Of a stretch of DNA of 64,000 nucleotides, positions 43,358-53,120 are shown one piece after another. The notes beneath the pieces were generated by a model that worked only from the letters and a program-made list of their open reading frames with translations, ran no database searches and was not told the DNA's origin. This stretch comes from Paenibacillus xylanilyticus (GTDB lineage: Bacteria > Bacillota > Bacilli > Paenibacillales > Paenibacillaceae). Where the stretch lies: assembly GCF_013359935.1 (NCBI RefSeq), contig NZ_JABMCB010000187.1:1-64000 (forward strand), read 5' to 3'. The position numbers and the translations under genes are program-made. Position 1 is the first letter of the stretch, and every line of letters starts with the position of its first letter.

Positions 43358-44431
43358 TTGAAACTTATTGCGTTGCATTTGCCTCAATTTCATCGGATTG
43401 CTGAGAATGACAAGTGGTGGGGGGAAGGATTCACCGAATGGACGAATGTGAGAAAAACAGTTCCCTTATATTCAGGCCATATTCAGCCCAGAAAGCCATT
43501 GCAGCAGAACTATTATGATCTGACGGACCCTGCGGTGCGCAAATGGCAGGCAGAGACAGCAAAATTATATGGAATATATGGATTCTGTTATTATCACTAC
43601 TGGTTCAAGGGCAAGCGGCTGCTTGAAAAGCCGGTTGACGAGATCATAAAAACCGGGGAACCCGATTTCCCATTTTGTTTGTCTTGGGCCAATGAAACCT
43701 GGACTCGCAAATGGGATGGTCAGGAATCGGATATTCTCATTTCACAGGATTATGGAGATGAGAGCGACTGGAAAGAACATTTCGATTATCTGGTCACGGC
43801 TTTTAAGGACAAACGCTATATCCGGGTGGATGGAAAACCGATGTTCCTTATATACCGGCCTGCCAGCATTCCCCGTTGTGAGGAAATGATTCGTTACTGG
43901 CGCAAGCTGGCCATGAAACATGGGCTGGAGGGTATTCATTTTGTGCAAACGATAGGCGGATTCCCGACCTATAATAACCAGGTTTTTGACGCAAGCATGG
44001 AATTTGAGCCGCATTATACGTTTGCTCATGGTCACACGAACGAAATCTGGATCGAGATGAATATCGGGAGTCAGAAGCATATTGTCGTGAACTATGATAA
44101 AGTCTGGTCTGCCATGCTGGAAAGGTCGCCTCATCGAAACGGGGAAGTGGTATACCCGGGTGCTTTTGTAAATTGGGACAATACGCCGCGACGCGGCATG
44201 GACGGACAGAGTACACTTGGTTCCACTCCCGAGAAATTTGGGGTGTATTTGTCCAGGCAGATGGAGCGAAGCCGGAATTCGTACAAGAGTGGCTTCATGT
44301 TCATCAATGCCTGGAACGAGTGGGCAGAAGGCACATATCTTGAACCCGATGAAGAATATGGCTACGCCTATTTGAAAGAGATCAAAAGAGTCATCCAACT
44401 CAGCGAAGGACTCCATAGCAAATACTTATAA
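43358..44431 (+). CDS. WbsX-like / GH99-like glycan protein
   Basis: The 357-residue protein has the WbsX signature: IALHLPQFHRIAENDKWWG near the N-terminus, FTEWTNVRK, CYYHYWFKGKRLLEKP, WANETWTRKWDG and the C-terminal FINAWNEWAEGTYLEPD. WbsX proteins occur in O-antigen and polysaccharide gene clusters and share a fold with GH99/GH71-type glycosidases; whether they transfer or cleave sugars is not settled. TTG start with GGAGG 8 bases upstream. It follows the CgeB-like gene in one operon. No signal peptide. Confidence 0.82.
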   Translation: MKLIALHLPQFHRIAENDKWWGEGFTEWTNVRKTVPLYSGHIQPRKPLQQNYYDLTDPAVRKWQAETAKLYGIYGFCYYHYWFKGKRLLEKPVDEIIKTGEPDFPFCLSWANETWTRKWDGQESDILISQDYGDESDWKEHFDYLVTAFKDKRYIRVDGKPMFLIYRPASIPRCEEMIRYWRKLAMKHGLEGIHFVQTIGGFPTYNNQVFDASMEFEPHYTFAHGHTNEIWIEMNIGSQKHIVVNYDKVWSAMLERSPHRNGEVVYPGAFVNWDNTPRRGMDGQSTLGSTPEKFGVYLSRQMERSRNSYKSGFMFINAWNEWAEGTYLEPDEEYGYAYLKEIKRVIQLSEGLHSKYL

Positions 44432-44506
44432 TTGATGGGGTTCCTCATAGGGAACTCCATTTCATTTTACGAGCAAATCTGCATAGCCAGACCTCATCAT
44501 CCATCC

Positions 44507-45340
44507 TTACGTTGCCAGCCGTGTCGTTTGTTTACGAAATTCCGTAGGGGTTAGACCGGTATGCTTCTTGAACAGTCTTGAAAAATAATACAAATCGCGG
44601 AAGCCGAGACGTTCTGCAATCATCGTAATGGTGCTTGGTGTACAGGTGAGCAGTTCCTTGGCTTTGTCCACTTTTTTGCCCGTGATGTAATGTATGGGCG
44701 GGGTGCCGATCTGCTGTTTGAAGAAACGGATAAAATAGTTTGGATGCATATAGGCAATGCGAGCCAGATCCTGAACCGTTATATTCTCTTCAATGTGGGC
44801 ATCGATATAAGCCAGTATGGCAGACATTTTTTCAATAACAGGCATATTCAAATAAGTGATCTGCTGCAGATCCAGATTCATCAGATAGTGGGAGATGAGC
44901 TCCGTCAGTTTGCTTTTGGCCATCATGTGCCCATATACCTCACCCGATTTGGCATGCAAAAGAATGTTATTAAAGATGTCGTTGACCAGCTCAGGGCGCT
45001 TTATAGAACAGAAGTGAGGGAACTCCAGAATTTGAAAGAGATTGATCCCCCCGACCTTTACGCTGAAATGACACCAGTATTTGAGAAAAGGTTGATCACT
45101 AATGGCCGAATAGGATTGAGTGACCCCCTCAGGCATCAAAAAGAGCTGTCCAGGTGCCGGATAATATTCCTGATCCCCGATCTTCAACCATCCTTCCCCT
45201 TCGCATATCCAATAAAATTTGCTGTAGTCTGGAGTATAATCCAGATCACGCCAGTCGGCTCCGCACCGATTGTAGTCGACCATGAACAATTCCACGTGCA
45301 GGTTGGACAGGTAGTTCGTAAGCAACGTCTGATGATTCAC
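44507..45340 (-). CDS. AraC-family regulator
   Basis: The 277-residue protein has an N-terminal cupin (about 20-150, with GEGWLKIGDQEYYPAPGQL) and a C-terminal AraC domain (about 180-275, TVQDLARIAYMHPNYFIRFF and GLTPTEFRKQ). GTG start with AAGGAG 9 bases before. It is divergent from the GH29 gene and likely an activator of it, responding to a sugar such as fucose. The intervening 120 bp contain no repeat I could assign. Confidence 0.85.
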   Translation of the reverse strand: MNHQTLLTNYLSNLHVELFMVDYNRCGADWRDLDYTPDYSKFYWICEGEGWLKIGDQEYYPAPGQLFLMPEGVTQSYSAISDQPFLKYWCHFSVKVGGINLFQILEFPHFCSIKRPELVNDIFNNILLHAKSGEVYGHMMAKSKLTELISHYLMNLDLQQITYLNMPVIEKMSAILAYIDAHIEENITVQDLARIAYMHPNYFIRFFKQQIGTPPIHYITGKKVDKAKELLTCTPSTITMIAERLGFRDLYYFSRLFKKHTGLTPTEFRKQTTRLAT

Positions 45341-45462
45341 GGATCACATCTCCTTACAAGGTTATTATTGTCCATCCAAAAGTTAGTGTTCTGCATGTCT
45401 ATCCGTTCATTAAGCCACTACAATACAAGGGAACAGGATAATGAAAGGAATGAGAACAGATC

Positions 45463-46920
45463 ATGGACAGTAACGAATATTTGCAACAGATTGAAGCGAC
45501 CATTGCGGAAGGCCGATTCAAGGATAACTGGAGCTCGCTTAGTGCTTATGAGGTGCCAGATTGGTACAAGAATGCAAAATTTGGAATTTTTATTCACTGG
45601 GGACTGTATTCCATTCCGGCTTATGATAGTGAGTGGTACTCACGTAATATGTATATCCAGGGTTCCAAAGCCCATGAGCATCATCTGGCAGTTTATGGCC
45701 ACCCGAAGGATTTTGGATACAAGGATTTCATTCCGATGTTCCGAGCAGAAAAGTTCAATGCAGACGAATGGGCTGCGCTATTTAAAAAGGCGGGAGCCAG
45801 ATACGTGATGCCTGTCGCTGAGCACCATGACGGTTTTCAAATGTATAAAAGCTCCATATCCCACTATAACACAGTTGAAATGGGACCCAAACGGGATCTT
45901 CTCGGGGAGATGAAGACCGCTTATGAGAAGCAGGGTCTTTCATTGTGCGTCTCCTCGCACCGGGCCGAGCACTGGTTTTTCATGTCACACGGGAAGGAAT
46001 TCGATTCAGATATCAAGGAACCGCTCAGACGTGGGGATTTTTACTGGCCTGCCATGCCTGAACCGGACCATCACGACCTGTATGGCTCGCCGCCATCCAC
46101 GGAGTTTCTGGAAGACTGGCTGATTCGCTGCTGTGAACTGGTCGACCAATATCAGCCTCGAGTCTTTTATTTTGATTGGTGGATTCAGACCGCCGCTTTC
46201 AAACCCTACCTGAAAAAATTCAGCGCGTACTACTACAACAAAGGCGAGGAGTGGGGTATTCCTGTAGCCATTAACTATAAACATGACGCATTTGTGCTGG
46301 GATGTGCCGTTCCCGATGTTGAACGGGGGCAATTTGCCGATCTCAAACCGTACTTCTGGCAAACCGATACTGCCGTCGCCAAAAACTCCTGGTGTTACAC
46401 GGAAAATAATGACTACAAAACAGCAAATGAAATCATCAGGGACCTGGTCGACATTGTGAGCAAAAACGGCAATCTTCTCCTGAATGTTGGACCGAAAGCG
46501 GATGGCAGCATCCCCGATGAAGACAGGGATATTCTGCTCGCGATCGGCGAGTGGCTGGAGGTGAATGGCGAAGCCATATATGATACCACCTTCTGGCGTA
46601 TATACGGTGAAGGCCCGACAGAAGTGAAGGAAGGCCAGTTCACAGACGGAGATACCAAGATTTTTACGAGTGAAGATATTCGTTTTACAGTCAAAGAGAG
46701 CTGCCTGTACGCAACGGTACTGGTCTATCCGGATGACGGAGAAGTTCGTATTCAATCCTTGAAGGAGAATTCTCATCATTTTCACGGTATAATTAAGAGT
46801 ATAGAGGTATTGGGTTTTGAGGAACAACCTCAGTGGATAAGAACAGCGGATGCCCTTACGATTACAACCAGAAGCGTTAAGAGCGATTCACCTGTGGTTT
46901 TTAAAATGGAGATGGACTAA
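45463..46920 (+). CDS. GH29 alpha-L-fucosidase
   Basis: The 485-residue protein fits GH29: PDWYKNAKFGIFIHWGLYS and PVAEHHDGFQMY near the N-terminus, the nucleophile D238 in RVFYFDWW, then NLLLNVGPKADGSI and a C-terminal beta-sandwich. It should remove terminal alpha-L-fucose from plant or host glycans. There is no signal peptide, so it acts in the cytoplasm on imported oligomers. AAAGGA lies upstream at a rather long distance (about 13 bases). Regulation is probably by the divergent AraC gene. No fucose transporter or catabolic gene is adjacent. Confidence 0.87.
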   Translation: MDSNEYLQQIEATIAEGRFKDNWSSLSAYEVPDWYKNAKFGIFIHWGLYSIPAYDSEWYSRNMYIQGSKAHEHHLAVYGHPKDFGYKDFIPMFRAEKFNADEWAALFKKAGARYVMPVAEHHDGFQMYKSSISHYNTVEMGPKRDLLGEMKTAYEKQGLSLCVSSHRAEHWFFMSHGKEFDSDIKEPLRRGDFYWPAMPEPDHHDLYGSPPSTEFLEDWLIRCCELVDQYQPRVFYFDWWIQTAAFKPYLKKFSAYYYNKGEEWGIPVAINYKHDAFVLGCAVPDVERGQFADLKPYFWQTDTAVAKNSWCYTENNDYKTANEIIRDLVDIVSKNGNLLLNVGPKADGSIPDEDRDILLAIGEWLEVNGEAIYDTTFWRIYGEGPTEVKEGQFTDGDTKIFTSEDIRFTVKESCLYATVLVYPDDGEVRIQSLKENSHHFHGIIKSIEVLGFEEQPQWIRTADALTITTRSVKSDSPVVFKMEMD

Positions 46921-46931
46921 AAGACGGAAGG

Positions 46932-46958
46932 AGCCGGCAACCATGCCGGTTCTTTTTG
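46932..46958 (+). terminator. Terminator of the GH29 gene
   Basis: AGCCGGCA pairs with TGCCGGTT over four bases, followed by CTTTTTG. Confidence 0.75.
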
Positions 46959-47431
46959 TCATTCTATTCTGTTTCATGATAGTAATGCGATAAGCCTTGG
47001 TTATTAAGACTCTAATTAGACCTGCAAGTATCCCGGTTTTGCGCAAATGCGAAATGAGATTCCGGGCTGTAAGAGACAATAGACATATAAAAGCATTAAA
47101 AAGGCTTATTTTCTATATTTTTCAAGAAAAATGCTTGTATATATCGTTTTCTGGCTCTATACTATTCCATAAAAATCCAATTAAAATTCCAATTAAAATT
47201 CAAATTGTATATTATGTGAAATTCATAGAAATTCAAACATCACTCAACCTACTCCAATCGATTGATTCATTTACTCCCTGGCAAGTCCTTTGCTAACGCT
47301 CGTGATTACCCTCCCATATGAATGCTAATAGACATTCACTCTCATGGCTGAACCATAATCTTTCCTCTAATTCACTTCTAGGATCAACAAACAGCAGCTA
47401 TCGTTTCACATTGTCCCTTAACCAGACCTTT
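46959..47431. other. Long AT-rich leader, no gene recognised
   Basis: About 470 bp of AT-rich sequence. Repeated ATTCCAATTAAAATTC-like units lie at 47175-47205. No ORF with a ribosome site is found. The protease promoter must lie here or nearer to the start. Confidence 0.5.
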
Positions 47432-47504
47432 AAAGGAGGTGAGGCTCTATGTAATGAGTCGGGCGTCTATTGTGGTCCGCAAAAAGGCCGTTTTTTTCGT
47501 TTGA
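47432..47504 (+). promoter_or_regulatory. Start-stop / leader-peptide element before the protease gene
   Basis: A perfect AAAGGAGGTGAG (47432-47443) is followed by ATGTAATG: a start codon directly followed by a stop (47449-47454) and overlapped by a second ATG (47454) opening a 16-residue reading frame, MSRASIVVRKKAVFFV, that ends at 47504. A weak GGTC/GGCC hairpin followed by seven T lies inside it. The arrangement suggests translational or attenuation control of the gene starting at 47568. Confidence 0.4.
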
Positions 47505-47567
47505 TTTTGCAGAGAAGGGCATATGCACCAGAATAACTCAAAAACCGGGTAAAAGGAGTGGAAAAGT

Positions 47568-50500
47568 TTGATAAAGATTAATCGGTTACGCAAGCCCATC
47601 TCGATGGGGCTCTCGCTTCTCCTTGCATTTTCGATCGTACATCCGGTTTCAGCTGACAACTCCACATCACAAAAAATCGACATGAAATCTGGCCTGGCCA
47701 AGGTTTCGACATCTAAAGTCAACGCGAAGTTGACCAAGCAGTTTGAAGATAGTGACTATGTCACCTATCTGGTGAAAATGAAGGAACAGGTGGATACCTC
47801 GGCTGTCTCCAAACAGGCCATGGAAAAGGCGACAATAGAGAAACAAACGGCTTCAGCAACCAAGCTGTCCGTCCGGAATTCTGTTGTCAGCTCTCTTCGG
47901 GAAACGGCATCGCGGACGCAGTACACGCTGGAAAGCTATCTCGAGAAGGAAATTGACCTGGGCAAGGTCAAAGAATATAAAAGCTATTTTATCGTCAATT
48001 CATTGGCTGTAACGAGTACAAAGGAAGTCATGGAACAGATTGCTCTGCTGCCCGAAGTGGAAAAAGTCCTTCCTAACGAAACACGTTACTTGCAAAAAGC
48101 CGAGGTAAGCAAAGAAACGGCGAGTGCAGCACCAGCTGCAGATCCTGCCAAAACGCCAGCCAAAGAAGATGCAGCAGGTGCCAAGGACTCAGCAGTCGCA
48201 TCAAAGGATAACCTGGCAACAGAAAATGTTGAGTGGAATATCGATTATATCAATGCGCCCGCAGTGTGGGAGAGAGGAATCGATGGAACAGGCATCGTTG
48301 TTGCCAATCTGGACAGTGGAGTTGATTATACTCATCCAGCTCTTCGCAGCAAATGGAGAGGACTTGATGCATCAGGCAATATCGTCGATCCAGAGCTCAG
48401 CTGGTATGATCCACATAGTAACGCTTCCCTGCCTGCCGATGAGGATGGGCATGGTACACATACGATGGGGACAATGGTAGGTTCAGAAGAAGATGGAAGC
48501 AATCAGATCGGGGTTGCTCCAGGTGCCAAATGGATCGGTGTACGGATATTTAATCCGGAAACCACGGATGCCATTATCCTGGACGGCGGACAATGGCTGA
48601 TTGCACCCGTGGATGCCGAAGGCAACCTTCACCCTGAACTCGCTCCGGATGTGGTCAACAACTCCTGGGGTGGCGGTGCAGGACTGGACGAGTGGTTCCG
48701 GCCAATGGTACAAGCCTGGCGGGATGCACAGATTTTCCCTGAGTTTTCTGCCGGTAATGTGAGATTGACGAATCCTGGAGGCCCGGGTTCGGTCGCGAAT
48801 CCTGCCAATTATCCTGAAAGCTTCGCCACAGGCGCTACGGATATTAACGGTAATCTGGCTTCCTTCTCACTCCTCGGTCCATCTCCATATGACGAGATTA
48901 AGCCAGAAGTTTCGGCACCAGGGGTCAATATCCGCTCCTCTGTTCCAGGTGGGGTATATGAGGGAGGCTGGGACGGAACATCCATGGCAGGCCCGCATAC
49001 GACAGCACTTGCCGCACTCCTGCTTCAGGCCAATCATTCCCTGACCGTAGATCAGCTGGAACAGATTATTATGGATACAGCAACTCCGAGAACGGATAGT
49101 CAATATCCAACATCGCCAAACAATGGCTACGGACATGGCATTATTAATGCGCTGGATGCTGTCGGCTCGGTACTTGAAGGGATCGGAACGGTATCAGGAC
49201 GGGTGGTTACCGCAGGAGATGATCTTGAAGAACCAGTCCTGGAACACACACCTGTTAACTCAGCTTTCACAGGACTTGATATTCCGCTGACTGCTCATGT
49301 TACGGATAACGTTGGCGTGGTTTCGGTAGAAGCATTCGCCAAAACGACAGGCACGAGTCAGTACGTCTATCTGCCGATGAACCGCATCGCGGGAGATAGC
49401 AAGGACGGAACCTATTCAGCTACCATTCCGGCATTTCTGATTGAGCCGGAAGGGGTGGAGTATTATATCCGGGTTAACGATTACGGCAATAACGGATTTG
49501 AGAGCCAGGTATATAAAGTGGCTGTGTCCAATGGTGTACAGCCAGGATATGTTCAGGATTTTGAAGAAGATCAATTGGGCTTCTCAACAGGCGGAACAGG
49601 AAGCACCTGGGTTTGGGGAGCACCGGTCAGCGGTCCTGGCAGTGCAGCCTCCGGAGACAAGGTGATTGCAACCAACCTGGAAGGTACGTATGCAGGGAAC
49701 AGCAATGCATATCTGCTGGCACCACCTATTGATCTTACCGAAAGTCCGGAAGGGGCATTAGTCTCCTTCAAACACTGGTTTGATCTGGAGAGCAATATTG
49801 ACTTCGGCAAAGTGTATATCGCTACCGAAGACAATGATTACGTGTTTGAGGAATTGTTAAGCTTCACGGGAACAGGCGGTGATTGGAAGACACAGTATGT
49901 GGATCTGCGAGAATATGCGGGGCAGCAGGTGTTCATCCAGTTTAACCTGACCAGTGACAATTCTGTCCAAAAGGCAGGCTGGTATATTGATGACTTCTCC
50001 GTACAATCACCAGATGATATCGCTCCTGGGGCGCCTGCAGAATTAAGCGCAGCGGCTGACATTTTGGGTAATGTGGCATTGTCCTGGAGCGGACCTGACG
50101 ATGAGGATCTGGAGTCTTACATTGTCTATCGTTCGACGACTTCCGGCGCCGACTACGAGGCGATTGGAAGTACACGCGCGACGACATTTACAGATACGGC
50201 CACAGTGACGGATGCAACTTACTATTATACTGTTGCTGCTCTGGATTATAGTGGGAATGAAAGCGAGAAGTCCAATGAGGTATCCATCACGGTTGAGGTG
50301 CCAGAAGATATTTACGTCGACCATTTTGATGGCAGTGACGATAATGGATGGACCCACTCGGGAACCAAGGATGAATGGGAACGCGGTGTTCCGGTCAATG
50401 GACCTGCAAGTGCCGTTTCTCCGCTAAATGTCTGGGCAACTGATCTGGATAATACGTACGAGAACGGATCGAACTATTCTCTGGTATCGCCAGTTGTGGA

Positions 50501-52817
50501 TTTGACGGAAACAAATGATGCTGCACTGACCTTCAACCACTGGTATGAGATTGAAAGCGGATATGACTATGGCTATGTGGAAGCTTCAACAGACGGAGGA
50601 AGCACATGGTCTGAACTTGGCAAGTTCTCTCATAGTTCAAACGGGAAACAATGGACGCCGGTATATTACGATCTGAGTGCGCTCACTGGAAACGAAGTTC
50701 AATTCCGATTCCGCCTGACCTCAGACAGCAGTGTGGTTAAGACGGGCTGGTACATTGACGATTTCCGCATTTTGAGTATCGCACCTGAGACGGTAACACA
50801 AGATAGCGCCGCAGTTCTTAGCAGTGACAAACCTAAACCGGTTTATGACAATTCCTGGTACAAGGTTACACGAACCGATAAGGCTGAATTTAATCAAACC
50901 AAGCAGCAGCAACCGGAAGCAGAGAAACCTGATACAGGTTCCGTTACTCCGCAAAGCCTGCCTGCAAGTGCAACGGTCACCGTTCTCGAAACCGGACGTT
51001 CGGTGAAAACAGACCCATCGACAGGAAAATACAGCTTCACCCATGTAGCGGGTGATTATACATTGAAAGCTGAGGCTTACGGATACTATCCGCGGACTCA
51101 AACAGTAACCATCACCGATGGTGATGGAGCAAAAGCCAATTTCAATCTGGAAGCCATCCCTCATGGACAGATTGAAGGTGTAGTTACCGACGAACGGACA
51201 GGCGAACCGCTGGTCGACGCATCCGTTCTCGTGCTGGAAGATGCTCAGGTAGGTGAGGTTCGTACCGGCGCAGACGGCAGCTTCGTTCTTGATGTGCTGG
51301 AAGGAAGCTATACCCTATCCGTCAGAGCTGCCGACTATTACAGCAAAACCGTAAATGTGACGGTGCCTGGAAATGGTACAGCGGAAGCGAGTGTGGCATT
51401 GAAGCCATTTATCGGTTTCCCTGGGGAAATCGCATATGACGATGGAACAGCCGAGAATGCCAGAGCTTTTGTTGCCGCTGATAATGCTTGGGCCGTGCGA
51501 ATGACACCTGAGCAGGCAACGGCTCAAGTAACAGGCGCATCACTTCGATTCTGGAACACCGAGTGGCCTGTACCTGGTGGAACAGCGTTCCAGTATGCCG
51601 TCTATGATGCTTCCGGCGCAGATGGCGCACCTGGACGTTTGCTGGCAGGACCGTTTGACGGTACAGCATTACGTAATGATCAGTGGACCAGCGTTGAATT
51701 CCCGGAGCCAGTTATCGTAAACGGCGATTTCTATATCGTTTATGTACAGTCTGTGGCGGGAACAAGTGCACCGGGACTGGCAACCGATGAGAACGGCACC
51801 AATGCGGGGCGGAGCTGGCAGCGTGTAAGCGGCGTGTGGAGCACAGCACCAGCAGAAGAGGGCAACTATATGATCCGTGCGGTGGTGAGATATCCGGTAA
51901 ACGCACCAGTCATTACGGCACCGGCAAACACGTATTCGAATAAATCGACCTTCACCGTGTCCGGAACCTCTCCGGCGAATGGAGCTCAGATCAAAATCTA
52001 CAATGGCAAAGATGTGGCAGGAACCACAACGGTTGAGAATGGGAAGTTTAAGTTGGACGCCAAACTTCGTCCAGGGGTCAATGCATTCACAGCAGAGGCA
52101 GTGATCGGTGGAAAAGTTACGGACCGCTCGCTTCCGGTTGTCATTATCCAGGATCAGACGCCGCCAGAATTAACACTACTTACGCCAGAGGATGGAAGCC
52201 GGACCAATGCAGAAGTTGTACATGTTACAGGCAGCGCAGTGGACCCATTTCTCAACAAGGTGACAGTTAACGGAGGAACCGTCAAGTTGGAGAGGGATCG
52301 AAGCTTCAGTCATCGTATTCTCGTCAATGAAGGGGAGAACACCATCACTGTAACAGCGACGGATTTGGCAGGTAATAAAACGACGGTAACACGCAAAGTA
52401 TTGGTAGAGACAACGCTGCCTGAGTTAACGAATATTACACCTGCAGAAGATGTACGCATAGCCTCAGGTGAAACCGTAACCGTATCCTTTGACAGTGCTC
52501 CAGGTCTGACGGCATCATTCCGAATTCAGCTGCCGTTGAATCTGAATGCTGAAGGCGGATCCGAGATTCCATTGGTGGAAACGGAGCCTGGGCACTATAC
52601 GGGCACATACACTACACCTTCCACACTGGTACTTGAGGGAGGAGTCATCGTCATTCGTGTCCAAGACGCAGCAGGGAACAAAATCGAGACCGAAGCACCA
52701 GGCCGGCTGTTCGTGACTGCCGGGGAAGAACCGGGTCCGGAAGATTCGAACCCGGAAGAGCCAAGTCCGGAGGACCCGAACCCTGAACCACCTGCCGAGG
52801 AGACTTTGCTTCCTTAA
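47568..52817 (+). CDS. Giant secreted S8 protease, bacillopeptidase F-like
   Basis: The 1749-residue protein has a signal peptide (1-31), an I9-type propeptide (about 60-170), and a subtilisin domain with D249 (NLDSGVDYTHP), H295 (GHGTHTMG) and S472 (GTSMAGPH), in the bacillopeptidase F group. Behind it come two copies of an immune-inhibitor-A/MAM-like domain (about 661-815 and 915-1070) around an Fn3 domain, two carboxypeptidase-regulatory-like domains (about 1130-1280), a jelly-roll region, Ig-like repeats (about 1448-1615) and an acidic Pro-rich tail (1722-1749). No sorting motif or S-layer domain follows. TTG start with AAAGGAG 9 bases upstream. It is longer than B. subtilis Bpr (1433). 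Confidence 0.9.
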   Translation: MIKINRLRKPISMGLSLLLAFSIVHPVSADNSTSQKIDMKSGLAKVSTSKVNAKLTKQFEDSDYVTYLVKMKEQVDTSAVSKQAMEKATIEKQTASATKLSVRNSVVSSLRETASRTQYTLESYLEKEIDLGKVKEYKSYFIVNSLAVTSTKEVMEQIALLPEVEKVLPNETRYLQKAEVSKETASAAPAADPAKTPAKEDAAGAKDSAVASKDNLATENVEWNIDYINAPAVWERGIDGTGIVVANLDSGVDYTHPALRSKWRGLDASGNIVDPELSWYDPHSNASLPADEDGHGTHTMGTMVGSEEDGSNQIGVAPGAKWIGVRIFNPETTDAIILDGGQWLIAPVDAEGNLHPELAPDVVNNSWGGGAGLDEWFRPMVQAWRDAQIFPEFSAGNVRLTNPGGPGSVANPANYPESFATGATDINGNLASFSLLGPSPYDEIKPEVSAPGVNIRSSVPGGVYEGGWDGTSMAGPHTTALAALLLQANHSLTVDQLEQIIMDTATPRTDSQYPTSPNNGYGHGIINALDAVGSVLEGIGTVSGRVVTAGDDLEEPVLEHTPVNSAFTGLDIPLTAHVTDNVGVVSVEAFAKTTGTSQYVYLPMNRIAGDSKDGTYSATIPAFLIEPEGVEYYIRVNDYGNNGFESQVYKVAVSNGVQPGYVQDFEEDQLGFSTGGTGSTWVWGAPVSGPGSAASGDKVIATNLEGTYAGNSNAYLLAPPIDLTESPEGALVSFKHWFDLESNIDFGKVYIATEDNDYVFEELLSFTGTGGDWKTQYVDLREYAGQQVFIQFNLTSDNSVQKAGWYIDDFSVQSPDDIAPGAPAELSAAADILGNVALSWSGPDDEDLESYIVYRSTTSGADYEAIGSTRATTFTDTATVTDATYYYTVAALDYSGNESEKSNEVSITVEVPEDIYVDHFDGSDDNGWTHSGTKDEWERGVPVNGPASAVSPLNVWATDLDNTYENGSNYSLVSPVVDLTETNDAALTFNHWYEIESGYDYGYVEASTDGGSTWSELGKFSHSSNGKQWTPVYYDLSALTGNEVQFRFRLTSDSSVVKTGWYIDDFRILSIAPETVTQDSAAVLSSDKPKPVYDNSWYKVTRTDKAEFNQTKQQQPEAEKPDTGSVTPQSLPASATVTVLETGRSVKTDPSTGKYSFTHVAGDYTLKAEAYGYYPRTQTVTITDGDGAKANFNLEAIPHGQIEGVVTDERTGEPLVDASVLVLEDAQVGEVRTGADGSFVLDVLEGSYTLSVRAADYYSKTVNVTVPGNGTAEASVALKPFIGFPGEIAYDDGTAENARAFVAADNAWAVRMTPEQATAQVTGASLRFWNTEWPVPGGTAFQYAVYDASGADGAPGRLLAGPFDGTALRNDQWTSVEFPEPVIVNGDFYIVYVQSVAGTSAPGLATDENGTNAGRSWQRVSGVWSTAPAEEGNYMIRAVVRYPVNAPVITAPANTYSNKSTFTVSGTSPANGAQIKIYNGKDVAGTTTVENGKFKLDAKLRPGVNAFTAEAVIGGKVTDRSLPVVIIQDQTPPELTLLTPEDGSRTNAEVVHVTGSAVDPFLNKVTVNGGTVKLERDRSFSHRILVNEGENTITVTATDLAGNKTTVTRKVLVETTLPELTNITPAEDVRIASGETVTVSFDSAPGLTASFRIQLPLNLNAEGGSEIPLVETEPGHYTGTYTTPSTLVLEGGVIVIRVQDAAGNKIETEAPGRLFVTAGEEPGPEDSNPEEPSPEDPNPEPPAEETLLP

Positions 52818-52854
52818 ATTTCTAAACTAAATAATGAATCCAATGATTCAATAG

Positions 52855-52904
52855 GCAAGGTGCCATGCATATGTATATGTGTGAGCACCTTGTCTCTTTT
52901 TTTA
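52855..52904 (+). terminator. Terminator of the protease gene
   Basis: GCAAGGTGC pairs with GCACCTTGT across a long loop containing ATGTATATGT, followed by CTCTTTTTTT. Confidence 0.75.
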
Positions 52905-53120
52905 TTTTCCGGATAATCAATAGTTACCCAAAGGATGGAACCTTACTGGACTACGAGGTGGGGAGTAGAGGCTATTACTGTTTAAGTTGGAACGTTGGTT
53001 TTGGATTTGGATGTCGTAATTTTATATATTTATTGTCGCTTGTTCCTATTAAAATGAAATGAAGTCTGTGATAATTTATATTTAGTTGTCAGGATATTAT
53101 ATACTAGGAGGTAAGACATA
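52905..53120. other. Intergenic control region, no gene recognised
   Basis: About 215 bp with an AT-rich end. A TATACT (53099-53104) lies close to AGGAGGT and may be a -10, but no -35 could be assigned confidently. Confidence 0.4.

Noticed and set aside
44690-45808. 372-codon plus-strand ORF
   Set aside because: It is a shadow of the AraC gene on the minus strand and of the GH29 gene in another frame.
47318-47536. 72-codon ORF before the protease gene
   Set aside because: It has no ribosome site at its start and reads through the leader element in another frame.
52865-53062. 65-codon ORF after the protease gene
   Set aside because: It begins inside the terminator loop and has no ribosome site.
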